Shown here: positions 7,156 to 15,323 of the stretch, piece by piece
Numbering within the stretch: position 1 is the first letter of the stretch
Layout of the letters: each line of letters begins with the position of its first letter
Assembly (NCBI RefSeq): GCF_036194065.1
Contig: NZ_CP108095.1
Span: 1,054,001-1,118,000, forward strand
DNA from: Streptomyces sp. NBC_00239
GTDB lineage: Bacteria; Actinomycetota; Actinomycetes; Streptomycetales; Streptomycetaceae
Length of the DNA: 64,000 nucleotides
Direction: 5' to 3'
The notes under the pieces: model-generated
Databases searched by the model: none
What the model saw: only the letters and a program-made list of their open reading frames with translations
Told to the model about the DNA's origin: nothing
Position numbers and translations under genes: made by a program

Positions 7156-8332
7156 GCTGCTGCCGCCCCCGCCCGCCGACCCGCTGTGGGAGCTGGCCGC
7201 CGAGTTCGGCGCCGACCCGCGCCCCGAACGCCTGAACCTCGTGCTCGGCGTCTACCGCGACCACACCGGCACGACGCCGGTGATGGGCGCCGTCCGCGAG
7301 GCCGAGGCCCGGCTCGCGGAGCGCTCGGAGTCGAAGGAGTACCGCGGCCTGTCCGGGAACACCGCCTTCAACCGCGCCATGCTCGCGACCGTGCTCGGCT
7401 CCGCCGAACTCACCGCGCGGGCCACCGCCGTCCAGACCGTCGCGGGCACCGGCGCGCTGCGGCTGCTGGCCGACCTGATCTGCCGCACCCGCCCCGGCAC
7501 CACCGTGTGGATCAGCGACCCGGCGTACGTCAACCACCGGCCGATCATGGAGGCCGCCGGGCTGACGGTGCGCACGTACGGCTGGGTCGACGCGGCCGGG
7601 CACTTCGACCGGGAGGGCATGCTGCGCGACCTGTCCGCGGCGCAGCGCGACGACGTGGTCCTGCTCCAGGGCTGCTGCCACAACCCGTCCGGGGTCGACC
7701 CGTCGGCACAGGCCTGGGAGGACGTGGCCGCGCTGGCCGAACTGGCCGGCTGGGTGCCGCTCGTGGACCTGGCGTACCACGGCCTCGGCGACGGTCTGGA
7801 GGCCGATCTGGCGCCCACCCGGATGCTGGCCGCCCGTCTTCCCGAGGTGCTCGTCGCCATCAGCTGTTCGAAGAACTTCGGGCTCTACAGCGACCGTACG
7901 GGCTGCGCGGTGGTGCTCGGCTCCTCGGCGCGGGCGCTGCGGCACGTGGAGACGGCGCTGCAGAACGCGGCGCGGACCCTGTACTCGATGCCGCCCGAGC
8001 ACGGGGCGGCGGTGGTCGCGACCGTCCTGGAGGACGCCGGGCTGCGCACCGCGTGGCGGGCCGAGCTGGAGGTCATGCGGGGCCGGATCACCGCCAACCG
8101 CACCGACCTGACGGCCCATCTGGGCAACCTGGGGCACGACGGGCCGGCGCGGGTGCTGGCACGCCAGAAGGGCATGTTCTCCATGCTGCCGCTCGGCCCG
8201 GAGCAGATGGCCCGGCTGCGCACCGAGTACGCGGTCTACGGCACCGGCTCGGGCCGCATCAACATCGCGGGCATCCCGGCGCACCGGATCCCGTACCTGG
8301 CGCGGTCGGTGGCCGCGGTACTGGAGCGCTGA
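7148..8332 (+). CDS. PLP-dependent class I aminotransferase (aromatic/aspartate type)
   Basis: A 394-residue protein from ATG 7148, overlapping the transporter. It reads end to end as an aspartate/aromatic aminotransferase of fold type I: LNLVLGVYRDHTGTTPVM, SKEYRGLSGNTAFN, VQTVAGTGALRLLADL, ISDPAYVNHRPIMEAAG, QGCCHNPSGVD, VDLAYHGLGDG, SCSKNFGLYSDRTG (Lys242 is the predicted PLP lysine) and GSGRINIAGI near the C-terminus. The reaction is transfer of an amino group between an amino acid and 2-oxoglutarate or oxaloacetate. With the upstream Lrp regulator and EamA transporter, this forms an amino-acid handling unit. The substrate is not resolved; the TyrB/AspC subgroup is likely. Confidence 0.93.
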   Translation: MLELLPPPPADPLWELAAEFGADPRPERLNLVLGVYRDHTGTTPVMGAVREAEARLAERSESKEYRGLSGNTAFNRAMLATVLGSAELTARATAVQTVAGTGALRLLADLICRTRPGTTVWISDPAYVNHRPIMEAAGLTVRTYGWVDAAGHFDREGMLRDLSAAQRDDVVLLQGCCHNPSGVDPSAQAWEDVAALAELAGWVPLVDLAYHGLGDGLEADLAPTRMLAARLPEVLVAISCSKNFGLYSDRTGCAVVLGSSARALRHVETALQNAARTLYSMPPEHGAAVVATVLEDAGLRTAWRAELEVMRGRITANRTDLTAHLGNLGHDGPARVLARQKGMFSMLPLGPEQMARLRTEYAVYGTGSGRINIAGIPAHRIPYLARSVAAVLER

Positions 8333-8432
8333 GGGGCCGCGCGCTCCCGGGGCACGGTTCTGCCGCAGTCGGGACGATCTTGATTGCGGCCCCCCTCACC
8401 GCCGGCCGGAGCCGGTGTGATCGGATGGGTGC

Positions 8433-8978
8433 ATGACGAGGACGCTCTACCTGTTCTGCTCCGCCGCCCCGCCCGTGTTCGACGTGGCCCGGGTGATCGA
8501 GGACGCGCAGGCGCGCGGCTGGGACGTGTGCCTCGGGCTGACGCCGACGGCTGCCGGGTGGCTGGCCGAGAGCCTCGACGGACTGGCCGCCCTCACCGGG
8601 CACCCGGTGCGCTGGGCGTACCGGCACCCCGCGGACCCGAGCCCGTGGCCCGAGCCGGACGCGGTCCTACTGGCCCCCGCCACCTTCAACACCGTGAACG
8701 CGTGGGCGCTCGGGCTCACCGACCGGTACGTGGTGGGCGTGGTCGCCGAGGGCATCGGCAAGGGCATCCCGCTGGTGACGATGCCGTGCGTGAACACGGC
8801 GTACGTCGCGCACCCGCAGTTCGAGCGGAGCATCGCGACGCTGCGCACGGCCGGGGTCCGCGTGCTGTACGGCGAGGAGGGCTTCCGGCCCTCCGAGCCG
8901 GGCACCGGCCTGCCGGACGGCTTCCCGTGGACCCTCGCACTGAACGCCGTCGACGAGGCGGTGACCGCGGCCATGTGA
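8433..8978 (+). CDS. Flavoprotein of the HFCD / phosphopantothenoylcysteine-decarboxylase-like family
   Basis: A 181-residue protein from ATG 8433. It has the HFCD fold signature: an N-terminal beta strand YLFCSAAPP, then DAVLLAPATFNTVNAWALGLTD (the family's PASANT-like FMN-binding segment, about residues 74-95) and IPLVTMPCVN (residues 112-121), which resembles the conserved P-x-M-N-x-x-M substrate loop. These enzymes bind FMN and decarboxylate C-terminal cysteine residues or coenzyme precursors. No CoaB domain is attached, so this is not the CoA biosynthesis enzyme. It stands alone, 100 bp after the aminotransferase, and its partner is not visible. Confidence 0.85.
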   Translation: MTRTLYLFCSAAPPVFDVARVIEDAQARGWDVCLGLTPTAAGWLAESLDGLAALTGHPVRWAYRHPADPSPWPEPDAVLLAPATFNTVNAWALGLTDRYVVGVVAEGIGKGIPLVTMPCVNTAYVAHPQFERSIATLRTAGVRVLYGEEGFRPSEPGTGLPDGFPWTLALNAVDEAVTAAM

Positions 8979-9012
8979 ACGGCCGCGGCGGACGCCGGCG
9001 TCGGCCCGGGGC

Positions 9013-9462
9013 TCAGGAGCGGGCGCCGCGGCCGCGGGTCAGGAGGCTCACGGCCACGCTCGCGGTGACGGCGCCGGCCGCCAGGAATCCGCCGCGCGAG
9101 CGCCAGGACAGCACCGACCAGCGGGACTGCGCGGACAGCAGGGAGCCCACGCTCAGCCAGGAGCCGGCCGAGACGGCGGACAGCGAGGAGCCGATCGAGG
9201 CGGCCGACAGCACGCTGCCGACCGAGCCGACGGACAGGACCGACCCGACGGATCCGATGGAGAGCACCGAGCCCACTGACCCGACGGACAGGATGGAGTC
9301 CTTCGACCAGAGCGAGAGGAACGATCCGCCGGGGTCGCCGCACGGCTTCTCCGACGCGCTCCGTCCGGACACGCTCGATCCGCTCGCGTTCGCCTCGGCC
9401 GCGTCCGCCTCGGTCCCGTCCGGGTCGCTCGCATTCGGGTCGCTCGCGTTCGATTCGGTCAT
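9013..9462 (-). CDS. Hypothetical membrane-associated protein with Ser/Gly/Val/Leu decapeptide repeats
   Basis: A 149-residue protein; ATG 9462 is chosen because coding character and composition begin there, although no good ribosome site is seen. Residues 1-45 are Ser/Asp/Ala-rich and acidic. Residues about 48-115 are a run of near-regular ten-residue repeats of the form S-V-L-S-x-G-S-V-G-S (six to seven copies, the last ones degenerate). A hydrophobic segment GGFLAAGAVTASVAVSLLTRG and a basic end follow, which suggests a C-terminal membrane anchor. No known domain is recognised. The repeat period would suit a beta-solenoid or a low-complexity linker. It is convergent with the flavoprotein gene and divergent from the universal stress protein gene. 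Confidence 0.6.
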   Translation of the reverse strand: MTESNASDPNASDPDGTEADAAEANASGSSVSGRSASEKPCGDPGGSFLSLWSKDSILSVGSVGSVLSIGSVGSVLSVGSVGSVLSAASIGSSLSAVSAGSWLSVGSLLSAQSRWSVLSWRSRGGFLAAGAVTASVAVSLLTRGRGARS

Positions 9463-9591
9463 GGGCCCATCGTGCCAGAGGAGGTCCGCCCGGGAGGCGG
9501 CTTTGCCCGCGCGGCGGCCTTCCGGGCGGGGGCCCGGTGGCCGACGGCACGCCCTCGTGCGACGCGCGGGCCCGGGTGCAATCCTGGACAG

Positions 9592-10536
9592 ATGATCACA
9601 GAAGGCACTCCTCAGGGTCCGATCGTCGTCGCCGTGGACGGCTCCGAGCACAGCCTCGCGGCGCTGGACTGGGCACTCGCCGCGGGCCGCGCGGCCGACG
9701 CCGAGGTGGTCGTCGCGCACGTGCTGCCCGATCACGCGCAGATCTGGCAGGCCCGCCGCACCGCCGTGCTCGGGGAGCCCGCCGAGGACGCCGCCGACCC
9801 GGTCGCGGAGCTCGTACGGCACTCGCTGGAGGGCCGCGGGGAACTGCCGGCCGTACGGTACGAGGCCCTGCGGGGGGCGGTGGCCGACGCGCTCAACGCG
9901 AAGGCGGAGCAGGCGCGGACGCTGGTCCTCGGGTCGCGCGGCCGCGGCGGTTTCGCGAGCCTGCTGCTCGGCTCGGTCAGCCGCGCGTGCACCTCCCAGG
10001 CCGTCTGCCCGGTCGTGGTGGTGCCGCACGCCGCGCGCGCCGCGAACGTCGCGGCCGACGCGCCGGACGCACGCGTACTGCTGGGCCTGAACCCCGCCGA
10101 GACCTCGGACGAGACGGTGGAGTTCGCGTTCCGGTACGCCGCCGAGCACGGGCTGCGCCTGACCGCGCTGACGGCCTCCCTCGATCCGGTCGCGGCGCTG
10201 CCGCTGTTCGGCGCGCCCATGGCCGGCGCTCCCGTCACCGGCTTCCCGCCGGAGGATCCCGCTCCGTTCATCCGGGAGATCGAGCGGGCCCAGCACGAGC
10301 GGCTGGAGCCGTTCACGACCGGCGCGTACGCGCGGGTGGCCGTGGACAGCGTCGTCGGGCCCGGGGACGCGGCGGGCCAGCTGGTCGCCCAGTCGGAGAC
10401 CGCCGCGCTGCTCGTGGTCGGCCGGCACCGGACCCGCCGCCACACCGAGTCCCTGCTGATGGGCTCGGTCGCCAACGCGTCGCTGCTGCACGCGCGGTGC
10501 CCGGTGGCGGTGGTCCCGGCCGGGAAGTCCGCCTGA
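9592..10536 (+). CDS. Universal stress protein with two tandem UspA domains
   Basis: A 314-residue protein from ATG 9592. The first UspA domain (about residues 10-147) has IVVAVDGSEHSLAALDWAL and the ATP-binding loop TLVLGSRGRGGFASLLLGSVSRACTSQAVCPVVVVP. The second (about 160-311) has LLGLNPAETSDETVEFAF and the loop ALLVVGRHRTRRHTESLLMGSVANASLLHARCPVAVVP. Both loops keep the G-x2-G-x9-G-S/T nucleotide pattern or a close variant. Tandem Usp proteins are typical of actinobacterial dormancy and stress responses. The gene stands alone with a short 61-bp gap before the next gene on the same strand, so cotranscription is possible. Confidence 0.93.
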   Translation: MITEGTPQGPIVVAVDGSEHSLAALDWALAAGRAADAEVVVAHVLPDHAQIWQARRTAVLGEPAEDAADPVAELVRHSLEGRGELPAVRYEALRGAVADALNAKAEQARTLVLGSRGRGGFASLLLGSVSRACTSQAVCPVVVVPHAARAANVAADAPDARVLLGLNPAETSDETVEFAFRYAAEHGLRLTALTASLDPVAALPLFGAPMAGAPVTGFPPEDPAPFIREIERAQHERLEPFTTGAYARVAVDSVVGPGDAAGQLVAQSETAALLVVGRHRTRRHTESLLMGSVANASLLHARCPVAVVPAGKSA

Positions 10537-10597
10537 CACGCGGCGGCCGCGTGCGCGAAGGCCTGCGCCGCCCCGCGCGGGACGGCACAATCGTGGG

Positions 10598-13336
10598 GTG
10601 ATCGACGAAGATCCCTATCTGTGGCTGGAAGACGTCACCGGCGAAGCAGCCCTCGCCTGGGTGCGGGAGCGCACCGCGGAGACCGTGGACCAGGTGGCCT
10701 CGGATCCCGGTTTCGCGCGTCTGCAGGCCGAGTTGCGGGAGGTCCTCGACGCCCGCGACCGGATCGTCTACCCGTGCCGGCTCGGTCCGTTCCTCTACAG
10801 CTTCTGGCAGGACGCGGAGCACGTGCGGGGGGTGTGGCGGCGCACCACGCTGGAGGAGTACCGCACGGCCGAGCCCGTATGGGACGTGCTGCTCGACGTC
10901 GACGCGCTGGCCGAGGCGGAGGGCGAGCCGTGGGTCTGGGCGGGCGCCCAGGTGCTGTACCCGGAGTTCCGGCACGCGCTGCTGACGCTGTCGCGGGACG
11001 GCGCGGACGCCGTCGTGGTGCGCGAGTTCGACCTCGCGACCCGTTCCTTCCCCGCGGACGGCTTCCGGCTGCCGGAGGCCAAGACCTCGGTCGCCTGGAT
11101 CGACCGGGACCACGTGTTCGTGGGGACCGACACCGGACCGGGGTCGCTCACCGCCTCCGGGTACCCGCGCACGGTCCGCCGCTGGCGCAGGGGTACGGCG
11201 CTCGGCGAGGCGGAGCTCGTGCACGAGGTGGCCGCGTCGGACCTGTCGACCGTGGCCTGGCGCGACCACACCGAGGGCTTCGAGCGCGAGTTCGTGCTGC
11301 GGCAGCGCGACTTCTGGCACAGCGAGCTGTTCGAGATCGCGCCGGACGGCCGGCTGCTCGCGATCGACGTGCCGCAGGACGCGGAGGTGTGCGTCCACCG
11401 CTCCTGGCTGCTCGTCACCCCCAAGTCCCCGTGGCTGGGGCATCCCGAGGGCACTCTGCTGGCGTTCCGGTACGACGCGTTCACGGCCGGCGGCCGCGAG
11501 GCCGTGGTGCTGTTCGCACCGGACGCGCACACCGCGCTCGTCGGGTACGCGTGGACCCGCAACCACCTGATCCTGGAGATCCTCGACGACGTCGCCGCCC
11601 GGCTGGAGGTCCTCACCCCGGCCCCCGCCGGCGACTGGGCCCGCGAGACGCACGCGGACCTGCCGCCGCTCGCGTCCGCGACGGTCGTCGACACCGACCC
11701 GGACACCGGCGACGAGTACTTCCTCGACGTCACCGGCTACCTGCAGCCCGCCACCCTCTACCGCGGGGAGATCGGGCGGGGCAGCGAGGTGGTGGGGCGG
11801 GCCGTGGCCCGGTTCGACACGGCCGGGCTGTCGGTGCGCCGCCGGTTCGCGGTGTCGGCGGACGGCACGCGCGTCCCGTACTTCGTGATCGGCCCGGCCG
11901 GGTCCGACGGTTCCGGCACCGGACCCGGGCCGGCACTGCTGACCGGATACGGCGGTTTCGAGACCTCGCTGACGCCGTACTACAGCGCGCTCCGCGGGCG
12001 GGCCTGGCTCGCGCGGGGCGGCACGTACGTGGTGGCCAACATCCGCGGCGGCGGCGAGTACGGGCCGCGCTGGCACCGCAGCGCGCTGGGAGCCGACCGG
12101 GTCCGGTCCTTCGAGGACTTCGCCGCGGTGGCCGAGGACCTGGTCCGGCGGGGCGTGACCACCGCGGACCGGCTGGGCATCGAGGGCGGCAGCAACGGCG
12201 GGCTGCTGATGGGCGCGATGCTCACCCGGTACCCGCACCTGTTCGGGGCGGTCGTCGCGAACGTGCCGCTGCTGGACATGCTCCGCTTCCACCGGCTGCT
12301 GGCCGGGGCGAGCTGGGTGGCCGAGTACGGCGACCCCGACGACCCGGCCGACCGCCCGCACCTGGCGGACATCTCCCCGTACCACCGGCTGCGGGCCGGA
12401 CCGCGCTACCCGCCGGTGCTGCTCACCACGTCGACGCGGGACGACCGGGTGCATCCGGGGCACGCGCGCAAGGCGGCGGCGCGGCTGCGCGAGCTGGGCC
12501 ACCGGGTGTACTTCCACGAGCAGACGGGCGGCGGCCACAGCGGCGCCGCGGACCACGAGCAGATCGCCTTCCACCAGGCCCTCGTACACACCTTCCTCAG
12601 GCACCACCTGACCAAAGGGACGGACATGAGCGACACGGACGACGCCGAGGACACCGGCGGCGCGGACACCGGTGGGACGGGCGGCAGCGGGACGGGCGGC
12701 GCGGAGCGTGCCGGTACGGCGGCCGAACTGTTCGACGGGATCGGCGCCGCCTACGAGGAGGCCTTCGCGGGGCTGCCGGGGCAGTTGGAAGCCCTGGAGT
12801 GGATGACGGCGCGGCTGGCGCCGGGGGCGCGGGTCCTGGACGTGGGGAGCGGCACCGGGCGGCCGGTGGCCGAGGTGCTGGTGCGCGCGGGCTGCGAGGT
12901 GACCGGCATCGACGTGTCGTCGACGATGGTCGACCTGGCCCGTTCACAGGTGCCGGGGGCCCGCTTCGAGCAGTGCGACGTACGGGAGTTCGCGCCGCCG
13001 GCGGGGAGTTTCGACGCGGTGTGCGCCTTCTTCCCGCTGCTGCTGATGTCGCGGGCGGACATCGACGCGGCGCTCGCCGCGTTCGCCTCGTGGCTGGCGC
13101 CGGGCGGGCTGTTCGTCATGGCCACCGTGCCCGCCGACGTGGAGGACCAGGAGGTGGAGTGGATGGGCCGCCGGGTGTCGGTGTCCAGCTACTCCACGGA
13201 GGAGTACCTGCGGCGGCTGGCCGCGAACGGCCTGGAGGTGCTGCACAGCTCCACTTCCACCTTCGTCCCGGAGAGCGCGGTCGCCGGCCCGGAGGACCAC
13301 CTGTTCTGCTACGCCCGGCGGCCCGAGGCCGGTTGA
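10598..13336 (+). CDS. Prolyl oligopeptidase (S9) joined in frame to a SAM-dependent methyltransferase
   Basis: One open frame of 912 residues from GTG 10598. Residues 1-675 are a complete S9A prolyl oligopeptidase: N-terminal DPYLWLEDVTGEAALAWV, a beta-propeller, then the alpha/beta hydrolase with Ser532 (EGGSNGGLLMG), Asp615 (STRDDRVHPGH) and His647 (GGGHSGA). Residues 677-912 are a class I methyltransferase with motif I VLDVGSGTG (from about 746) and CEVTGIDVSSTMVDLA. There is no stop between them. At the joint, an ATG (12626) with AAGGGA five bases upstream starts the methyltransferase in the same frame, so two products are possible: the fusion and a free 236-residue methyltransferase. 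The usual arrangement is two genes; see findings for the fusion versus lost-stop question. Confidence 0.88.
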   Translation: MIDEDPYLWLEDVTGEAALAWVRERTAETVDQVASDPGFARLQAELREVLDARDRIVYPCRLGPFLYSFWQDAEHVRGVWRRTTLEEYRTAEPVWDVLLDVDALAEAEGEPWVWAGAQVLYPEFRHALLTLSRDGADAVVVREFDLATRSFPADGFRLPEAKTSVAWIDRDHVFVGTDTGPGSLTASGYPRTVRRWRRGTALGEAELVHEVAASDLSTVAWRDHTEGFEREFVLRQRDFWHSELFEIAPDGRLLAIDVPQDAEVCVHRSWLLVTPKSPWLGHPEGTLLAFRYDAFTAGGREAVVLFAPDAHTALVGYAWTRNHLILEILDDVAARLEVLTPAPAGDWARETHADLPPLASATVVDTDPDTGDEYFLDVTGYLQPATLYRGEIGRGSEVVGRAVARFDTAGLSVRRRFAVSADGTRVPYFVIGPAGSDGSGTGPGPALLTGYGGFETSLTPYYSALRGRAWLARGGTYVVANIRGGGEYGPRWHRSALGADRVRSFEDFAAVAEDLVRRGVTTADRLGIEGGSNGGLLMGAMLTRYPHLFGAVVANVPLLDMLRFHRLLAGASWVAEYGDPDDPADRPHLADISPYHRLRAGPRYPPVLLTTSTRDDRVHPGHARKAAARLRELGHRVYFHEQTGGGHSGAADHEQIAFHQALVHTFLRHHLTKGTDMSDTDDAEDTGGADTGGTGGSGTGGAERAGTAAELFDGIGAAYEEAFAGLPGQLEALEWMTARLAPGARVLDVGSGTGRPVAEVLVRAGCEVTGIDVSSTMVDLARSQVPGARFEQCDVREFAPPAGSFDAVCAFFPLLLMSRADIDAALAAFASWLAPGGLFVMATVPADVEDQEVEWMGRRVSVSSYSTEEYLRRLAANGLEVLHSSTSTFVPESAVAGPEDHLFCYARRPEAG
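12626..13336 (+). CDS. Internal start: free SAM-dependent methyltransferase (236 aa), same frame as fusion
   Basis: This is the alternative translation product of the previous entry. ATG 12626 has an ideal AAGGGA ribosome site inside the coding frame of the peptidase C-terminus. The product begins with an acidic Gly/Thr-rich stretch (about 30 residues), then AAELFDGIGAAYEEAFAGLPGQLEALEWM, motif I VLDVGSGTGRPVAEVL, an acidic residue ending the second strand (GIDVSS), and QCDVREFAPPAGSFDAVCAFFPLLLMSR. The C-terminus ends FCYARRPEAG. The substrate is unknown. It is listed separately because the site makes independent translation likely. Confidence 0.6.
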   Translation: MSDTDDAEDTGGADTGGTGGSGTGGAERAGTAAELFDGIGAAYEEAFAGLPGQLEALEWMTARLAPGARVLDVGSGTGRPVAEVLVRAGCEVTGIDVSSTMVDLARSQVPGARFEQCDVREFAPPAGSFDAVCAFFPLLLMSRADIDAALAAFASWLAPGGLFVMATVPADVEDQEVEWMGRRVSVSSYSTEEYLRRLAANGLEVLHSSTSTFVPESAVAGPEDHLFCYARRPEAG

Positions 13337-13352
13337 GCATCGTGGCGCGGAG

Positions 13353-13390
13353 CCGGGGAGGGACGGCCGTCGTGGGCCGCCCCTCCCCGG
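13353..13390. terminator. Stem-loop between convergent genes
   Basis: CCGGGGAGGGACGGCC pairs with GGCCGCCCCTCCCCGG (16 bp, one G-U type mismatch) around a 6-nt loop, between the convergent ends at 13336 and 13413. Confidence 0.65.
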
Positions 13391-13412
13391 GACCCGGTGC
13401 GGTGGCGGCCGG

Positions 13413-14009
13413 TCAGGGACGCGGGGCCGCCGGAACGATCCGGAAGCGGTGGCCCGATCCGATCGAGTAGGCCTTCTGCTCCTTGTCGGTCCCGGCGTGC
13501 ACGATCAGGAAGGCCCCGCCGAGGATGGCGTCGGCCTTGAAGCGGATCCGCATCGGGACGGTGGTGACGCTGCCGGCGGCCACCTTCTGGTAACCGATGG
13601 GGCCGGTGGCCCAGCCGCGCAGCTTGCGGACGTCCCAGCGCTTCCAGGCCCCGCCCTCGCGGTACTGCATGTCGAAGCCGGTGGCCGTGCGGTTCTCGTG
13701 GAACGCGATCAGCGCGGAGCGCTTGACCTTCTCGATGTCGACGGCGCCCTTGCGGTTGTCGAGGACGAGCTTGAAGCGGTGCCAGGCGCCGTCGGCGGCG
13801 ATCTCGGTCGGCAGTCCCTTGACCTGGAGCCGGATCGTGGCCTTGGCCGGGTCCGGTTCGGCCGTCTTCGCTGCCGGCGCGTTCTGCGGGGACCGCGGGC
13901 CCTGCGTGTACTGCGCGCCCTGCGCGGCCGCCGCCGGGGTGGCCAGGAACAGGGCCGGCGCGACGGCGGCCGCCGTCACCACGGCCGCGGCGCGGTGGAG
14001 AAGCTGCAT
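13413..14009 (-). CDS. Secreted hypothetical protein
   Basis: A 198-residue protein. ATG 14009 is chosen over the upstream frame because a typical Sec signal peptide begins there (MQLLHRAAAVVTAAAVAPALFLATPAAAAQG, probable cleavage after AAA near residue 29) and a G-rich ribosome site lies upstream. A Gln/Pro-rich linker follows. The mature part, from about residue 55, reads as one beta-rich domain (IRLQVKGLPTEIAADGAWHRFKLVLDNRKG...GSVTTVPMRIRFKADAILGGAFLIVHAG), like many extracellular Ig-like or carbohydrate-associated modules. No catalytic motif or sortase signal is visible. The function is unknown. Confidence 0.82.
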   Translation of the reverse strand: MQLLHRAAAVVTAAAVAPALFLATPAAAAQGAQYTQGPRSPQNAPAAKTAEPDPAKATIRLQVKGLPTEIAADGAWHRFKLVLDNRKGAVDIEKVKRSALIAFHENRTATGFDMQYREGGAWKRWDVRKLRGWATGPIGYQKVAAGSVTTVPMRIRFKADAILGGAFLIVHAGTDKEQKAYSIGSGHRFRIVPAAPRP

Positions 14010-14037
14010 GAAAAAAGTACCCCCGTGCAGGAAAAGG

Positions 14038-14060
14038 CCCGTGGGCGGTCGACCCACGGG
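14038..14060. terminator. Stem-loop downstream of the mycothiol-type dehydrogenase
   Basis: CCCGTGGG and CCCACGGG form an 8-bp perfect stem with a 7-nt loop, in the gap between the dehydrogenase (ends 14174) and the secreted-protein gene (starts 14009) on the minus strand. It may end the first transcript or form part of the leader of the second. Confidence 0.5.
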
Positions 14061-14173
14061 CGGATTGGTCCGGATGATCCTATGTCCTGACCGGAATGCC
14101 TCCGTCCGGGGGGGTCAGCGGGATCGGACCGCTGCCGGCGGCAGGGGCAGGGACAGGGGCAGTGGCGGCCGGC

Positions 14174-15259
14174 TCAGAACTCCACGACGGAGCGGAGCAC
14201 CTCGCCGCGCTCCATCCGGGCGAAGGCCGCCTCCACCCCGTCCAGCGGGATGGTCTCGGAGACGAAGGCGTCCAGGTCGAGGCGTCCCTGGAGGTAGAGG
14301 TCGATCAGGACGGGGAAGTCCCGCTCGGGCAGGCAGTCCCCGTACCAGCTGGACTTCAGGGAGCCGCCGCGGCCGAAGACGTCGAGGAGCGGCAGTTCCA
14401 GCTTCATCTCGGGCGTGGGGACGCCCACCAGGACGACCGTGCCCGCCAGGTCGCGGGCGTAGAAGGCCTGCTGGTAGGTCTCGGGGCGCCCGACGGCGTC
14501 GATGACGACGTCCGCGCCGAAGCCGCCGGTGAGCGCCTGGACCGCCTTGACCACGTCCTCGGTGCGGCCGTTGACGGTGTGGGTGGCGCCCAGGCCGCGG
14601 GCGAGTTCGAGCTTGCGGTCGTCGAGGTCCACCGCGATGATCTTCGCCGCGCCGGCCAGCCGGGCGCCCGCGACGGCCGCGTTGCCCACGCCGCCGCAGC
14701 CGATGACGGCGACCGAGTCGCCGCGTCCCACCCCGCCGGTGTTGATGGCCGCGCCGAGCCCGGCCATCACTCCGCAGCCGAGCAGGCCCGCGGCGGCGGG
14801 GGCGGCCGCCGGGTCCACCTTGGTGCACTGCCCGGCCGCGACCAGCGTCTTCTCGGCGAAGGCCCCGATGCCGAGGGCGGGGGCGAGCGGGGTGCCGTCC
14901 TCCAACGTCATCGGCTGGGTCGCGTTGTGCGTGGCGAAGCAGTACCAGGGGCGGCCGCGCCGGCAGGCCCGGCAGTCGCCGCACACCGCACGCCAGTTGA
15001 GGACGACGAAGTCGCCGGGCGCCACCGAGGTGACGTCGTCGCCGACGGCCTCGACCACGCCCGCCGCCTCGTGCCCGAGGAGGAACGGGAACTCGTCGTT
15101 GATGCCGCCCTCGCGGTAGTGCAGGTCGGTGTGGCACACCCCGCAGGCCTGCACGCGCACGAGCGCCTCACCGGGGCCCGGGTCCGGCACCAGGATGGTG
15201 GCCAGCTCCACGGGCGCGCCCTTGGCGCGCGCGATGACACCGCGTACGTGATGCGTCAC
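14174..15259 (-). CDS. Zinc alcohol dehydrogenase, S-(hydroxymethyl)mycothiol dehydrogenase type
   Basis: A 361-residue protein. GTG 15259 is preferred to the TTG at 15265 because AGGTGG lies 6 bases upstream of it. It is a class III-like zinc MDR dehydrogenase: catalytic zinc ligands in [13 protein letters not shown] and GHEAAG, the structural-zinc cysteine loop [15 protein letters not shown], the NAD-binding [18 protein letters not shown], and a C-terminus close to mycothiol-dependent formaldehyde dehydrogenase ([33 protein letters not shown]). The family oxidises the mycothiol-formaldehyde adduct with NAD and so detoxifies formaldehyde. The usual MBL-fold partner gene is not adjacent, so the exact substrate is inferred from family resemblance only. 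Confidence 0.88.
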   Translation of the reverse strand: MTHHVRGVIARAKGAPVELATILVPDPGPGEALVRVQACGVCHTDLHYREGGINDEFPFLLGHEAAGVVEAVGDDVTSVAPGDFVVLNWRAVCGDCRACRRGRPWYCFATHNATQPMTLEDGTPLAPALGIGAFAEKTLVAAGQCTKVDPAAAPAAAGLLGCGVMAGLGAAINTGGVGRGDSVAVIGCGGVGNAAVAGARLAGAAKIIAVDLDDRKLELARGLGATHTVNGRTEDVVKAVQALTGGFGADVVIDAVGRPETYQQAFYARDLAGTVVLVGVPTPEMKLELPLLDVFGRGGSLKSSWYGDCLPERDFPVLIDLYLQGRLDLDAFVSETIPLDGVEAAFARMERGEVLRSVVEF

Positions 15260-15323
15260 AGTCAACCACCTTTGTCAGCTCATACCAGGGGATATCGAAC
15301 GTAGCAGCCCGCACGACGAAGCG

